Shown here: one piece after another, positions 16,642-24,636 of the stretch | Layout: each line of letters begins with the position of its first letter | Position numbering within the stretch: the stretch's first letter is position 1 | DNA from: CAYWBU01 sp942491525 | Lineage (GTDB): Bacteria; Desulfobacterota; Desulfomonilia; UBA1062 | Direction: 5' to 3' | DNA length: 64,000 nt | Assembly: GCA_942491525.1 (NCBI GenBank) | Contig: CALOBW010000044.1 | Span: 62,001-126,000, forward strand | The notes under the pieces: model-generated | What the model saw: only the letters and a program-made list of their open reading frames with translations | Databases searched by the model: none | What the model was told of the DNA's origin: nothing | Program-made: the position numbers and the translations under genes

Positions 16642-17339
16642 TTTTCCTCCTCCTCATCCTTCTTGATGTTCAAAGGATAGCCACCCATAGGCAGCGCCGC
16701 CACCGCCGCAAAGGAGATATCCTCATCACCCTTGCGCACGGTTATGCGGATGCGCACCTGCTCCGGCAGCTGCAAGTTTTTCTGCAGATCCCACTGATCC
16801 TTCTCACTGCCCTGGTCATCCAGATAGGTGATGTTGAGGGCCACCACATCCTCGGCCACCTCCATGACCCGTCCGGCCTCCGAGACCCCCTCATGGGGCG
16901 TGCAGTCCTCGCGGCGCATCAGATAGTAGAGATCATCCTTGTCCTCCATCTCCCTGAGGAAGTAGTCCACCTCGCAGAGACCCGATACTTCACCGAGGCC
17001 GATCTCACTGGCGGTGGTAAAGAAGATCTTATCCGTCTCGGCGGTCACACTCTGAAGGTCCTCGCCGATGAAACGGTAGTAGGTGATCGCAGTGTCTTCA
17101 ATCTCGCGGCTGGGGGCATAGGCGCAGGTCAGATCCTTGATCATGCGGTCCATGGCCATGCGCACCATCTGATAGGTGCGGGTCTGGTTGTTGACCGCCT
17201 GCATGATCCGATGCGACTGGAAGAAGCTGACATTGACGATCGTCACCAGAATGGCGGCGATCGAGAAGGCCAGCAGCAGCTCGATCAGGGTAAAGCCAGA
17301 TCTAGAGCACCGACAGGAATGTTGTGAAACTTGTCTCAA
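16638..17339 (-). CDS. gspJ: Type II secretion minor pseudopilin GspJ
   Basis: Minor pseudopilin with the class III leader ending SRSG-FTLIELLLAFSI (Glu at +5). No ATG is available upstream of the leader. The best start is TTG at 17339, with GGAGAGG nine nt before it, giving a 233 aa protein that overlaps gspI by 38 nt. The globular domain has the GspJ pattern YRFIGEDLQSV..VDYFLRE. It forms the pseudopilus tip with GspI and GspK. Confidence 0.87.
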   Translation of the reverse strand: MRQVSQHSCRCSRSGFTLIELLLAFSIAAILVTIVNVSFFQSHRIMQAVNNQTRTYQMVRMAMDRMIKDLTCAYAPSREIEDTAITYYRFIGEDLQSVTAETDKIFFTTASEIGLGEVSGLCEVDYFLREMEDKDDLYYLMRREDCTPHEGVSEAGRVMEVAEDVVALNITYLDDQGSEKDQWDLQKNLQLPEQVRIRITVRKGDEDISFAAVAALPMGGYPLNIKKDEEEEN

Positions 17340-17664
17340 AGCCGGAATCCTCTCCCCCCCAGTTTATGGTCAGAACATACTTGAAATAACCAGCCAGCGG
17401 AGTCGCCTCTTTGCGCTCCACATAGGTGTAGCCTTCAAAATCTTCGCCGAAATCACCGCGGGCCTCGCCCGGGGCCACCGGCGTATGGGCGGCCACGGTC
17501 TTGCCCATATGCTCCTGGGCCAGCAAACTGGCCGTGGTCACGAAGCGGGCATGCTGGGCCATGTCGACGCCCTGGTTGGTGGCATAGATCAATGACATGA
17601 AGGAGATACTCAGAATCACCAGGGCCACCAGGACCTCCAGCAGCGTAAAGCCCCGCTTATCCAT
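17302..17664 (-). CDS. gspI: Type II secretion minor pseudopilin GspI
   Basis: Minor pseudopilin of 120 aa. The start is placed at the ATG giving MDKRG-FTLLEVLVALVILSI, a textbook prepilin leader with Glu at +5; the frame runs further upstream but only as read-through of gspH. It overlaps gspH by 8 nt and gspJ by 38 nt, as expected in this tight operon. Confidence 0.9.
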   Translation of the reverse strand: MDKRGFTLLEVLVALVILSISFMSLIYATNQGVDMAQHARFVTTASLLAQEHMGKTVAAHTPVAPGEARGDFGEDFEGYTYVERKEATPLAGYFKYVLTINWGGEDSGFETSFTTFLSVL

Positions 17665-18157
17665 AGATCTTCTCCACGAAACGATCCTCAACCTTGAGGT
17701 AGCCCGAGAAGGGTTTAACCTCCAGGGTGTAGACCTTGCCCAGGGCGTTCTCCAGGTAGATGACGCCCTGCTCCACGATGCCGTCGGGCGTGACGCGCAG
17801 CTCAAAGAAGCCCTGCTGCTTGGTGGGCTGATAGGGTGACTTCATGCTCTGAAAGCGAATCCCCTCGGGCAGCTTGCGCTCACGCTCCATGTCGGGCATG
17901 ATGCCGCTGGTCTCGGGCCTGAGGTAGTAACCAACCTTGACCTCATCCATATCAAAGCGCACCAGGTAGGTCTGATGCTTGGTGATCGCATTTGAGCGGG
18001 CCACCTGAATGATGGCCGTAATGTCCCGGGCGGCCTTATCCATACCGGAAGAAGAAAGGCCTCCGTATATACGGGGGCCTACAAATCCGATTGTCACGCC
18101 CAGGATGGCCATGACGATTAAGAGTTCAAGGAGGGTAAATCCCCTCTTATTCCTCAT
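17657..18157 (-). CDS. gspH: Type II secretion minor pseudopilin GspH
   Basis: Minor pseudopilin of 166 aa starting MRNKRG-FTLLELLIVMAIL. A longer frame upstream only shadows gspG and is discarded. The domain contains the GspH pattern DITAIIQVARSNAITKHQTYLVRFDM. The start overlaps gspG by 11 nt. Confidence 0.88.
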   Translation of the reverse strand: MRNKRGFTLLELLIVMAILGVTIGFVGPRIYGGLSSSGMDKAARDITAIIQVARSNAITKHQTYLVRFDMDEVKVGYYLRPETSGIMPDMERERKLPEGIRFQSMKSPYQPTKQQGFFELRVTPDGIVEQGVIYLENALGKVYTLEVKPFSGYLKVEDRFVEKIYG

Positions 18158-18587
18158 CGGCTTCCCAGTTTCCGATATCCTTATTCTTATCTTCGCCGGA
18201 CGGCTGACCGTCAGCACCGTAAGAAAAAAGATCAAAACTGTTGGGGTTGTGGATACCGGGATTGAGATAGACATACTCGTTACCCCAGGGATCCTTGGGA
18301 ACCTTGTTCTTGTCCAGGTAGCCGCCGGCGCGCCAGTGTTTGGGAATGTTGCCGGTGGTCGGCTTCTCAACCAGAGACCTCAGCCCCTGCTCGGTGGACG
18401 GAAAGGACCCGTTATCCAGCATATACATCTTGAGCGACCCCTCAAGGGTCTGAATCTGGATCTGAGCCTGCGTCTGACGAGCCTCTTCGGGGCGGCCGAA
18501 AATTCTGGAGCCCACAAAGGTACCCAGAATACCCAGAATGACGATAACCACCAGCAGCTCGATCAGTGTAAAACCTTTTTTGTTCAT
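18147..18587 (-). CDS. gspG: Type II secretion major pseudopilin GspG
   Basis: Major pseudopilus subunit of 146 aa. The leader MNKKG-FTLIELLVVIVILGIL is followed by conserved LDNGSFPSTEQGLRSLVEKP and DPWGNEYVYLNPG, then the C-terminal calcium-loop region (DLFSYGADGQPSGED). These are diagnostic of GspG. It lies 10 nt after gspF. Confidence 0.96.
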   Translation of the reverse strand: MNKKGFTLIELLVVIVILGILGTFVGSRIFGRPEEARQTQAQIQIQTLEGSLKMYMLDNGSFPSTEQGLRSLVEKPTTGNIPKHWRAGGYLDKNKVPKDPWGNEYVYLNPGIHNPNSFDLFSYGADGQPSGEDKNKDIGNWEADEE

Positions 18588-18597
18588 AGTTCCTCCA

Positions 18598-19821
18598 TTA
18601 ACGTACTACCGTACTCATCTCCAGCATCGGCATCATGATCGCCATGACCACGAAGCCAACCGTGACGCCCATGAAGACAATCATCAGGGGTTCAAGCACG
18701 CTGGACAGAGCCGAGACCGATGTATCCACATCGTCCTCATATGAGTCGGCGGCCTTATTAAGCATCTCTTCCAAGCGCCCACTCTTTTCACCCACGCTGA
18801 TCATATGCACAATGATCGGCGGGAAAACACCAGACTTCTTCAATGGCGCCGCAATGCTGGAACCCTCGGTGACATCGGTTGTGACATCGTCCAGCGCGCG
18901 TTCCATAACCTTGTTGAGCACGATGGTCTGCACAATTCTGAGGGCCTCGATAATCGGCACACCCGAAGCCAGCAGCGTACCCAGGGTACGGGCAAAACGG
19001 GCCACGGCCACCTTGGTCATCAGCTCGCCGAAGACCGGCAGGTTCATACGCATACGGTCAAAGGTGTAGGCGCCGGACTCGGTATCACGCCACTTCTTGA
19101 TGGCATAGATCACAACGGCCACCACCAGCAGCACCGCCCACCAGGCTGCCGCCAGAAAGTCACTCGCCCCGATCAAAATCCGGGTCGGCAGCGGCAAAAC
19201 CTGATCCATGCTGTCAAACATGGTCACAATCTTGGGCACCACAGCGGCCAGCAGATAGAAGAGTACGGCCACACAGATCACCAGCAGAATAATCGGATAG
19301 ATCATGGCGGCGCTGACCTTGGACTTCAGTTTCTGCTGCGACTCCATAAATTCGGCCAGCCGCACCAGCACGATATCCAGGGCGCCGCTGGCCTCACCGG
19401 AACGCACCATATTGATGTAGAGATCCGGGAAGATTTTGCGGTGACGACTGAGAGCATCCGCAAAGGACGAACCCTCATTGACCGAGTCCCGAATCTGGGC
19501 CACGGCCTTCTTGAGCGCCGGAACCTCAGTCTGTTCGTAGAGCGCGCTCAGGGCTTCCACCAGCGGGATGGATGCACCCACCAGAGTTGCCAGCTGGCGA
19601 GTCATGATGGTGACATCCTCCAGTTTAACCCTGGTGAAGAATCCGCTTAAATTAACCTCCCGCGACGCCTTAGGCGCCGTCGGGAGGTCTTCGGTTATGC
19701 TCTTGACAAAAATGCCATCGGAACGGAGCTTCAGCTTGGCTTCGCGGATAGAGGAGGCGTCCACCATCCCCTTGGCCTCCTTGCCCTTTTCTGAATAGCC
19801 GCTCCAGCTGTAGACTGCCAA
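18598..19821 (-). CDS. gspF: Type II secretion inner-membrane platform protein GspF
   Basis: Polytopic platform protein of 407 aa that contacts the ATPase. Two T2SSF domains are visible (about 70-195 and 275-395), each with the pattern GASIPLVEALSAL / GVPIIEALRIVQ and SFADALS / SSIAAPLKKSGVFPP, and hydrophobic helices near 170-225 and at the end. It starts 13 nt after the PPIase lipoprotein gene, suggesting one transcript. gspC, gspD and gspE are not in this window. Confidence 0.95.
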   Translation of the reverse strand: MAVYSWSGYSEKGKEAKGMVDASSIREAKLKLRSDGIFVKSITEDLPTAPKASREVNLSGFFTRVKLEDVTIMTRQLATLVGASIPLVEALSALYEQTEVPALKKAVAQIRDSVNEGSSFADALSRHRKIFPDLYINMVRSGEASGALDIVLVRLAEFMESQQKLKSKVSAAMIYPIILLVICVAVLFYLLAAVVPKIVTMFDSMDQVLPLPTRILIGASDFLAAAWWAVLLVVAVVIYAIKKWRDTESGAYTFDRMRMNLPVFGELMTKVAVARFARTLGTLLASGVPIIEALRIVQTIVLNKVMERALDDVTTDVTEGSSIAAPLKKSGVFPPIIVHMISVGEKSGRLEEMLNKAADSYEDDVDTSVSALSSVLEPLMIVFMGVTVGFVVMAIMMPMLEMSTVVR

Positions 19822-19834
19822 CTAAACTACCGTC

Positions 19835-20785
19835 CTATTCGGCCTCAGGGGCAGCGGGAGCCTCAGTCTCAGCCACCGGCTCGGCATCCTCTTGGGGCTC
19901 AAAGTAGGCATCATTGATCTCTACCTTCACGCGGTTGCTGATCTCATTTCTGAGATTATCCATGGTGCTTTCCTGCTTCTCGCGCTTGACGATCTTCTCC
20001 ACCGAAGCCTTAACCTCATCAAAAGGTTTGACAACTTCAGCCTTTACATCCTCAACCTTGATGATGTGGTAGCCAAAGGAGGATTTGACGACCTCGGAGA
20101 TTTCACCGGCCTTCAGCTCAAAAGCGGCCTTCTCGAAAGCGGGGTCCATACGGCCCTTGGCAAACCAGCCCAGGTCGCCGCCCTTCTTGGATGAGGGACA
20201 GGTTGAAGACTCTTTGGCCAGCTCGGCAAAGTCAGCGCCGCCCTTGACCTTGGCCAGCAGGGCCTGGGCTTCGGCTTCGTCCTCCACCAGAATGTGGCTG
20301 GCCTTAACCTTGGCCGGCGTGGAGAAACGATCCTTATGCTCTTCATAGTAAGCCTTCAGATCAGCATCGCCAACTTCAAGGTTGTTGAGCACGGAGTCTT
20401 CCAGCTCTTTGGCCAGCAGCTGGTCTTCCATGAACTGCATCTTGAGCTTAACTTCGGCGTTCTGATCCAACTTCTGGGCGCGGGCTTCAACTGCCATCAT
20501 CTTGACGTCCACAAATCGCTGCAGAATATCTTTGCGAACCTGGGGATTGCTGTAGCGGGCCTTGTACTGCTCGGGCACCTTGGCCAGCAGCGCATCCAGA
20601 TCCTGATCAGTGATAACTTCATCACCAACCTTGGCCAGTACGATGGCATCGCCAACATACTCAGTTTTAGACATTGATTTAACAGCAGATTCTACAGAGC
20701 TACCGGCTGTTTCCCCTTCATTCTTAGAGCAGCCGCTGAACAGCATGGCCACACACACAACAGATATAATTACTACCTTCTTCAA
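19835..20785 (-). CDS. Parvulin-type peptidyl-prolyl isomerase, probable lipoprotein (SurA/PrsA-like)
   Basis: Extracytoplasmic folding catalyst of 316 aa. The N-terminus is a lipoprotein-like signal (VAMLFSG-C, Cys19). An SurA N-domain-like helical region follows, then one parvulin domain (about 158-250) with VKASHILVEDE, GGDLGWFAKGRM and SSFGYHIIKVED. The start is TTG with AGGAG six nt upstream. The C-terminal tail is acidic and rich in Glu, Ala and Pro. Its position directly ahead of gspF suggests it helps fold T2SS substrates or components in the periplasm; this is inference. Confidence 0.9.
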   Translation of the reverse strand: MKKVVIISVVCVAMLFSGCSKNEGETAGSSVESAVKSMSKTEYVGDAIVLAKVGDEVITDQDLDALLAKVPEQYKARYSNPQVRKDILQRFVDVKMMAVEARAQKLDQNAEVKLKMQFMEDQLLAKELEDSVLNNLEVGDADLKAYYEEHKDRFSTPAKVKASHILVEDEAEAQALLAKVKGGADFAELAKESSTCPSSKKGGDLGWFAKGRMDPAFEKAAFELKAGEISEVVKSSFGYHIIKVEDVKAEVVKPFDEVKASVEKIVKREKQESTMDNLRNEISNRVKVEINDAYFEPQEDAEPVAETEAPAAPEAE

Positions 20786-20827
20786 AATAATCTCCTCTCT
20801 GCTTATTATTGGTTAAAAAACCAGATC

Positions 20828-20863
20828 GAAGGATATCACCAAGCGATATCCATGTCATCCTTC
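20828..20863 (-). terminator. Nested hairpins between thiN and the PPIase gene
   Basis: Two mutually exclusive stems share bases: GGATATC/GATATCC (20831-20837 and 20845-20851) and GAAGGAT/ATCCTTC (20828-20834 and 20857-20863). On the minus strand a run of six T follows about ten nt later. This may terminate thiN or act as a leader structure for the PPIase-gsp operon. Weak evidence. Confidence 0.3.
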
Positions 20864-20912
20864 AGTTTTTCTTCTTCCTTTATCTCGACAGCTTTAAAGA
20901 GTTACTTAAATT

Positions 20913-21548
20913 TTATACATTCTGAGTAATTATGACCAGAAGGATGCCCTCAGCGACCCTGACCGAAGCGCCATCCCTAAGGCAGATATTACTGATGCCA
21001 TAGGGTTCGCCCAGCCGCATCTGCGCATCCTGGACGCCATACTCAAAACCGCTTAAAGTTACTCCACTGACCTCATTAGTCAGCGGCAGCAGCGAAACAG
21101 TTACACCCGCACAGCCATTTAATTCGCAACTCTCCGTAACCAGGAAGATTTCATGCTGGGGAGCCACCAGGCGCGCGGTCACGCCGGCATCATGGGCCCG
21201 TTTCAGAAGCTGCACATTGGCCAGAGTGTGATCGAAACGGTCACCGCTGGCGGCCAGCAAGACCACCTCCGCGGCGCCGCGCCCGACAGCCTCATCCAGG
21301 GCAATCTGGGTATCGCTCTGATCCTTATGAGGTGAAAACTCCCGAATCGCGCAGCCGCTCTCTTTAATCTGATTCAGAGCCGCCTCATCGAGCGAGTCCA
21401 TATCCCCAACCAGCAGGTCGGGCAAAACCCCGGCCGCCAGGCAGTAGGCCGCCCCCCTGTCAGCGGCAATGACCTGCTCAGCCTGCGCGGCATAAGTCTG
21501 AATCAGCTCAATGCCGGGATCATCACCACCACTGACGATCAGGATCAT
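20913..21548 (-). CDS. thiN: Thiamine pyrophosphokinase
   Basis: Transfers pyrophosphate from ATP to thiamine to make TPP. The 211 aa show the family residues in order: AADRGAAYCL, GDMDSLDE, HKDQSDTQIALDEA and ASGDRFDHTLANVQLL, followed by the C-terminal substrate-binding beta-sandwich. It lies 3 nt after rmlC and is probably co-transcribed. No riboswitch was seen upstream. Confidence 0.93.
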   Translation of the reverse strand: MILIVSGGDDPGIELIQTYAAQAEQVIAADRGAAYCLAAGVLPDLLVGDMDSLDEAALNQIKESGCAIREFSPHKDQSDTQIALDEAVGRGAAEVVLLAASGDRFDHTLANVQLLKRAHDAGVTARLVAPQHEIFLVTESCELNGCAGVTVSLLPLTNEVSGVTLSGFEYGVQDAQMRLGEPYGISNICLRDGASVRVAEGILLVIITQNV

Positions 21549-21551
21549 GGG

Positions 21552-22097
21552 CTAGTAGACCTCGCCCACCTCGGACAGAAACGGCAGCGCCGCATCCTTA
21601 TCCGACAGGATGGGATTCTCTACGGGCCATTCAATTTTCAGTTCCGGATCATTCCAGCGGATTCCGCCATCGGCATCCGGCGCATAGAAGTCATCAACCT
21701 TATACTGAATATGGCAGTTCTCACTCAAAGTGCAGAATCCGTGCGCAAAACCTTTGGGAACCAGCAGCATGCGCATATTCTGATCGTTAAGCTCCACACC
21801 GTACCACTGGCGGTAGGTGGGAGAGTCGGGGCGCAGGTCAACGATCGCATCATAGATGGCGCCGCAGACGGCCCGGATCAATTTAGTCTGGGCATGGGGC
21901 GCACGCTGAAAGTGCAGGCCACGCAAGACGCCCCGCTCAACCGAAAGGGAGTGGTTGTCCTGCACAAAATCAATATCAATACCGTTGGCCTCAAAGACCC
22001 GCCGATTGTAGGGCTCCATGAAAAAACCGCGCTTATCGCGGTAGACAACCGGCTCAATCAGATATGCATCTTTAAGGGGTGTTTCAATAAACTTCAT
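21552..22097 (-). CDS. rfbC: dTDP-4-dehydrorhamnose 3,5-epimerase
   Basis: Cupin epimerase of dTDP-L-rhamnose synthesis, 181 aa. Family signatures are visible: DKRGFFMEPYN, FVQDNHSLS, GVLRGLHFQ with the catalytic His, YDAIVDLRPDSPTY, and VPKGFAHGFCTLSE. Genes rmlA, rmlB and rmlD are not nearby, so it is an isolated member of the pathway here. ATG at 22097 with GGAGGT upstream. Confidence 0.95.
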   Translation of the reverse strand: MKFIETPLKDAYLIEPVVYRDKRGFFMEPYNRRVFEANGIDIDFVQDNHSLSVERGVLRGLHFQRAPHAQTKLIRAVCGAIYDAIVDLRPDSPTYRQWYGVELNDQNMRMLLVPKGFAHGFCTLSENCHIQYKVDDFYAPDADGGIRWNDPELKIEWPVENPILSDKDAALPFLSEVGEVY

Positions 22098-22153
22098 TAC
22101 TACCTCCGCTGAGCATCAATAACCCAATATAACTAACAAAAGCAACCCGCACA

Positions 22154-22182
22154 TTGCACTCAGGGAAACTCTCTGCTATAAT
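22154..22182 (+). promoter_or_regulatory. Sigma70-type promoter of the hybrid kinase gene
   Basis: TTGCAC and a perfect TATAAT separated by 17 nt. The predicted start is near 22189, giving a leader of about 85 nt that contains the small ORF at 22235. Confidence 0.7.
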
Positions 22183-22234
22183 TTCACCTCTTTTGCACAA
22201 TCAACAGAACACACTTATATTACTGGGGGTTGTC

Positions 22235-22279
22235 ATGCCGCAGACTCAGCAACCAACCGCTTGCAGGCTGACCAGATGA
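22235..22279 (+). other. Possible 14-codon leader ORF coupled to the kinase
   Basis: ATG at 22235 behind a GGGGG ribosome site (ACTGGGGGTTGTC) encodes MPQTQQPTACRLTR and ends TGA, overlapping the kinase ATG as ATGA. The kinase ATG itself has no clear ribosome site, so translational coupling is plausible. A one-base sequence error that would fuse the two frames is the alternative. Confidence 0.4.
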
Positions 22280-24585
22280 CCAAATCTGACACCAGCCGGC
22301 TCCTGCTGGACGCCAACCGCGATCAGTACGCCCTGCTGGTCAACAGCGACGGCCTGATCTGCGACATCAGCGGTTCAACCCTCAAAGGCCTGCAGCTTGA
22401 AGCCGGCGACCTGATCGGCCAGAGCCTCTGGAGCAGCCTGCCCCACCACGACACGCCCCAGAACCGCCTGCTGCTGCACAAGACCCTGGAGAGCGGCCAG
22501 CCCCATTTCACCCGCTACCAGGCCAATAACAGCTGGCACGACGTGGCCTGCTATCCGGTCGCCGACCAGGACGGCCAGACCATCTATGCCGCCATCTGCG
22601 CCCGCGACATCACCCACCAGCACCAGAACGAAGAGGACCTGCTCCACCAGAACGAACGCTTCAGGGAGCTGGCCAACAATATTCCGGGCTGGGTGTTCCA
22701 GCTGACCATGGATCGGCACGGCAGTTTCCATCTGCCCTACATCTCCAACCTGCCCTTTGACGAAGAGACCCTCTCGCCCCAGGAGCTGGCGAAGAACCCG
22801 CTGCTGATCTCACGACTGCTGCACCCCGACGACCAGAAGAAACTGATTGAAACCATTCATATCTCGGCCAACAGACTGCAGCAGTTTGAATGCGAGTTCC
22901 GCATCCTGCCGCCGTCCCACCACACAACCTGGCTGCAGGTTATGGCCACCCCCCACACCCAGCAGAACGGCTCCATCATCTGGAACGGCGTGGCGCTCGA
23001 CATCACCAAGCGCAAATGGGCCGAAGAGGCCCTCAAGGACAGCGAAGAACGCCTGACCCTGGCCCTGGAGGCCACCAATGACGGCATCTGGGACCTCAAC
23101 ATGCAGACCGGCGAGATGCACTTTTCACCCCGCTACTACACCATGCTGGGCTATGACGCTTACGAACTGCCCCAATCGCACCAGACCTGGCTGGACCTGC
23201 TGCACCCGGATGACCGGGAGTATGCCGCCGAAAAGAAGCGCCACCACCTCGAGGGCATGCGCGAAACCTATGAGGCCGAATTCCGCCTGCGCACCAAAGA
23301 TGGCGGCTGGTGCTGGATCCTGAGCCGCGGCAAGGTCATCAGCAGCGACCGCCAAGGGCGACCGCTGCGCATGATCGGCACCCACATCGACATCACCGAC
23401 CGCAAAGAGATCGCGGCCAAGAAGAAGATCTACGAGGAGCGCATCTTCCAGGGCCAGAAGCTGGAGGCCATCGGCACCCTGGCCGGCGGCATCGCCCACG
23501 ACTTCAACAATATCCTCTCGGCCATCATCGGCTATGCCGAGCTGATCGAGGATGAGCTGCCCGACAAACCTGAAACCCTCTGCCACATCAACGAAATCCT
23601 CAAGGCCGGCAGCCGCGCCCGCGACCTGGTCAAGCAGATCCTGGCCTTCAGCCGCCAGGCCGAGATTGAGAAACGCCCGGTCCAGATCCATCTGATCGTC
23701 AAGGAGGCCCTCAAGCTGCTGCGCTCCTCCATCCCCAGCACCATCACCCTGGCCAGCAAGATCAACCCAGATTCGGGACTGGTGATGGCCGACCCCACCC
23801 AGCTGCATCAAATCATCATGAATCTCTGCACCAACGCCTTCCACGCCATCCGGGGCGATAACGGCACCATCCGCACAACCCTCAAACCGGTCAATTTAAG
23901 CAGCAGCTTTACCGAAAACCACCCGCCGCTGAAACCCGGCAAACATGTGGAGCTGACTGTCAGCGACACCGGCAAGGGGATCGACCCCAACATCATCGAC
24001 CGCATCTTCGACCCCTTCTTCACCACCAAAGAGGTCGGCAAGGGCACCGGCCTCGGCCTGGCCACAGTCCACGGCATAATCACGATGCTGGACGGCTATA
24101 TCGGGGTCAAGAGCGTGCCGGGCCACGGCAGCACGTTCACGGTCTACCTGCCGGCCATCAAAAGCCAGCCGATGCAGGATCAGGCCAATCAACATACCCC
24201 TCCCACCGGCCGCGGCCAGCACATCCTGCTGGTAGACGACGAGCAGGCCATTGTCCAGCTGGAGCAGCAGATGCTCAAACGCCTGGGCTACAGGGTCACC
24301 TGCCTGACCAGCAGCCTGAATGCCCTCAACAGCCTGAAACGCCACCCCAACAAGTATGACCTGCTGCTGACCGACCACACCATGCCCCACCTGACCGGGG
24401 TGCAGCTGGCCAAGGAGGCCCTGCAGATCCGTCCCGGACTGCCCATCATCCTCTGCACCGGCTACAGCGAAGTCGTCACCGAGGAGCAGATCGTCAAGCT
24501 GGGCATCCGCAAATTCATCATGAAACCCATCGTGCGCTCGGTGCTGGCCAACTCGCTGGATGAGATCTTCAACCCCAATATTTAA
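22276..24585 (+). CDS. Hybrid sensor histidine kinase with three PAS domains and a receiver
   Basis: Cytoplasmic two-component hybrid kinase, 769 aa from the ATG at 22276; TTG at 22261 is an alternative start. Order: PAS (about 10-115), PAS (about 120-245), PAS_3 with PAC (about 250-375), HisKA with GIAHDFNNILSAIIGYAEL, HATPase with N-box MNLCTNAFHAI, G1 DTGKGI, F-box DPFFTTK and G2 GTGLGLATVHG, then a receiver (about 650-769) with VDDE, the phospho-acceptor in LLTDHTMP and the Lys in MKPI. No transmembrane segments or output domain, so it needs a downstream partner that is not seen nearby. The whole gene is strikingly C-rich on the coding strand. Confidence 0.94.
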   Translation: MTKSDTSRLLLDANRDQYALLVNSDGLICDISGSTLKGLQLEAGDLIGQSLWSSLPHHDTPQNRLLLHKTLESGQPHFTRYQANNSWHDVACYPVADQDGQTIYAAICARDITHQHQNEEDLLHQNERFRELANNIPGWVFQLTMDRHGSFHLPYISNLPFDEETLSPQELAKNPLLISRLLHPDDQKKLIETIHISANRLQQFECEFRILPPSHHTTWLQVMATPHTQQNGSIIWNGVALDITKRKWAEEALKDSEERLTLALEATNDGIWDLNMQTGEMHFSPRYYTMLGYDAYELPQSHQTWLDLLHPDDREYAAEKKRHHLEGMRETYEAEFRLRTKDGGWCWILSRGKVISSDRQGRPLRMIGTHIDITDRKEIAAKKKIYEERIFQGQKLEAIGTLAGGIAHDFNNILSAIIGYAELIEDELPDKPETLCHINEILKAGSRARDLVKQILAFSRQAEIEKRPVQIHLIVKEALKLLRSSIPSTITLASKINPDSGLVMADPTQLHQIIMNLCTNAFHAIRGDNGTIRTTLKPVNLSSSFTENHPPLKPGKHVELTVSDTGKGIDPNIIDRIFDPFFTTKEVGKGTGLGLATVHGIITMLDGYIGVKSVPGHGSTFTVYLPAIKSQPMQDQANQHTPPTGRGQHILLVDDEQAIVQLEQQMLKRLGYRVTCLTSSLNALNSLKRHPNKYDLLLTDHTMPHLTGVQLAKEALQIRPGLPIILCTGYSEVVTEEQIVKLGIRKFIMKPIVRSVLANSLDEIFNPNI

Positions 24586-24636
24586 ATCTCCGCCGAATAG
24601 TGCTACCGTGACCGCAACATAATATTAGGGGTGAAC

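Noticed and set aside
22235..24585. Frameshifted kinase gene starting at 22235
   Set aside because: Possible, but the ATGA overlap explains the sequence without assuming an error; kept as an alternative in the leader-ORF entry.
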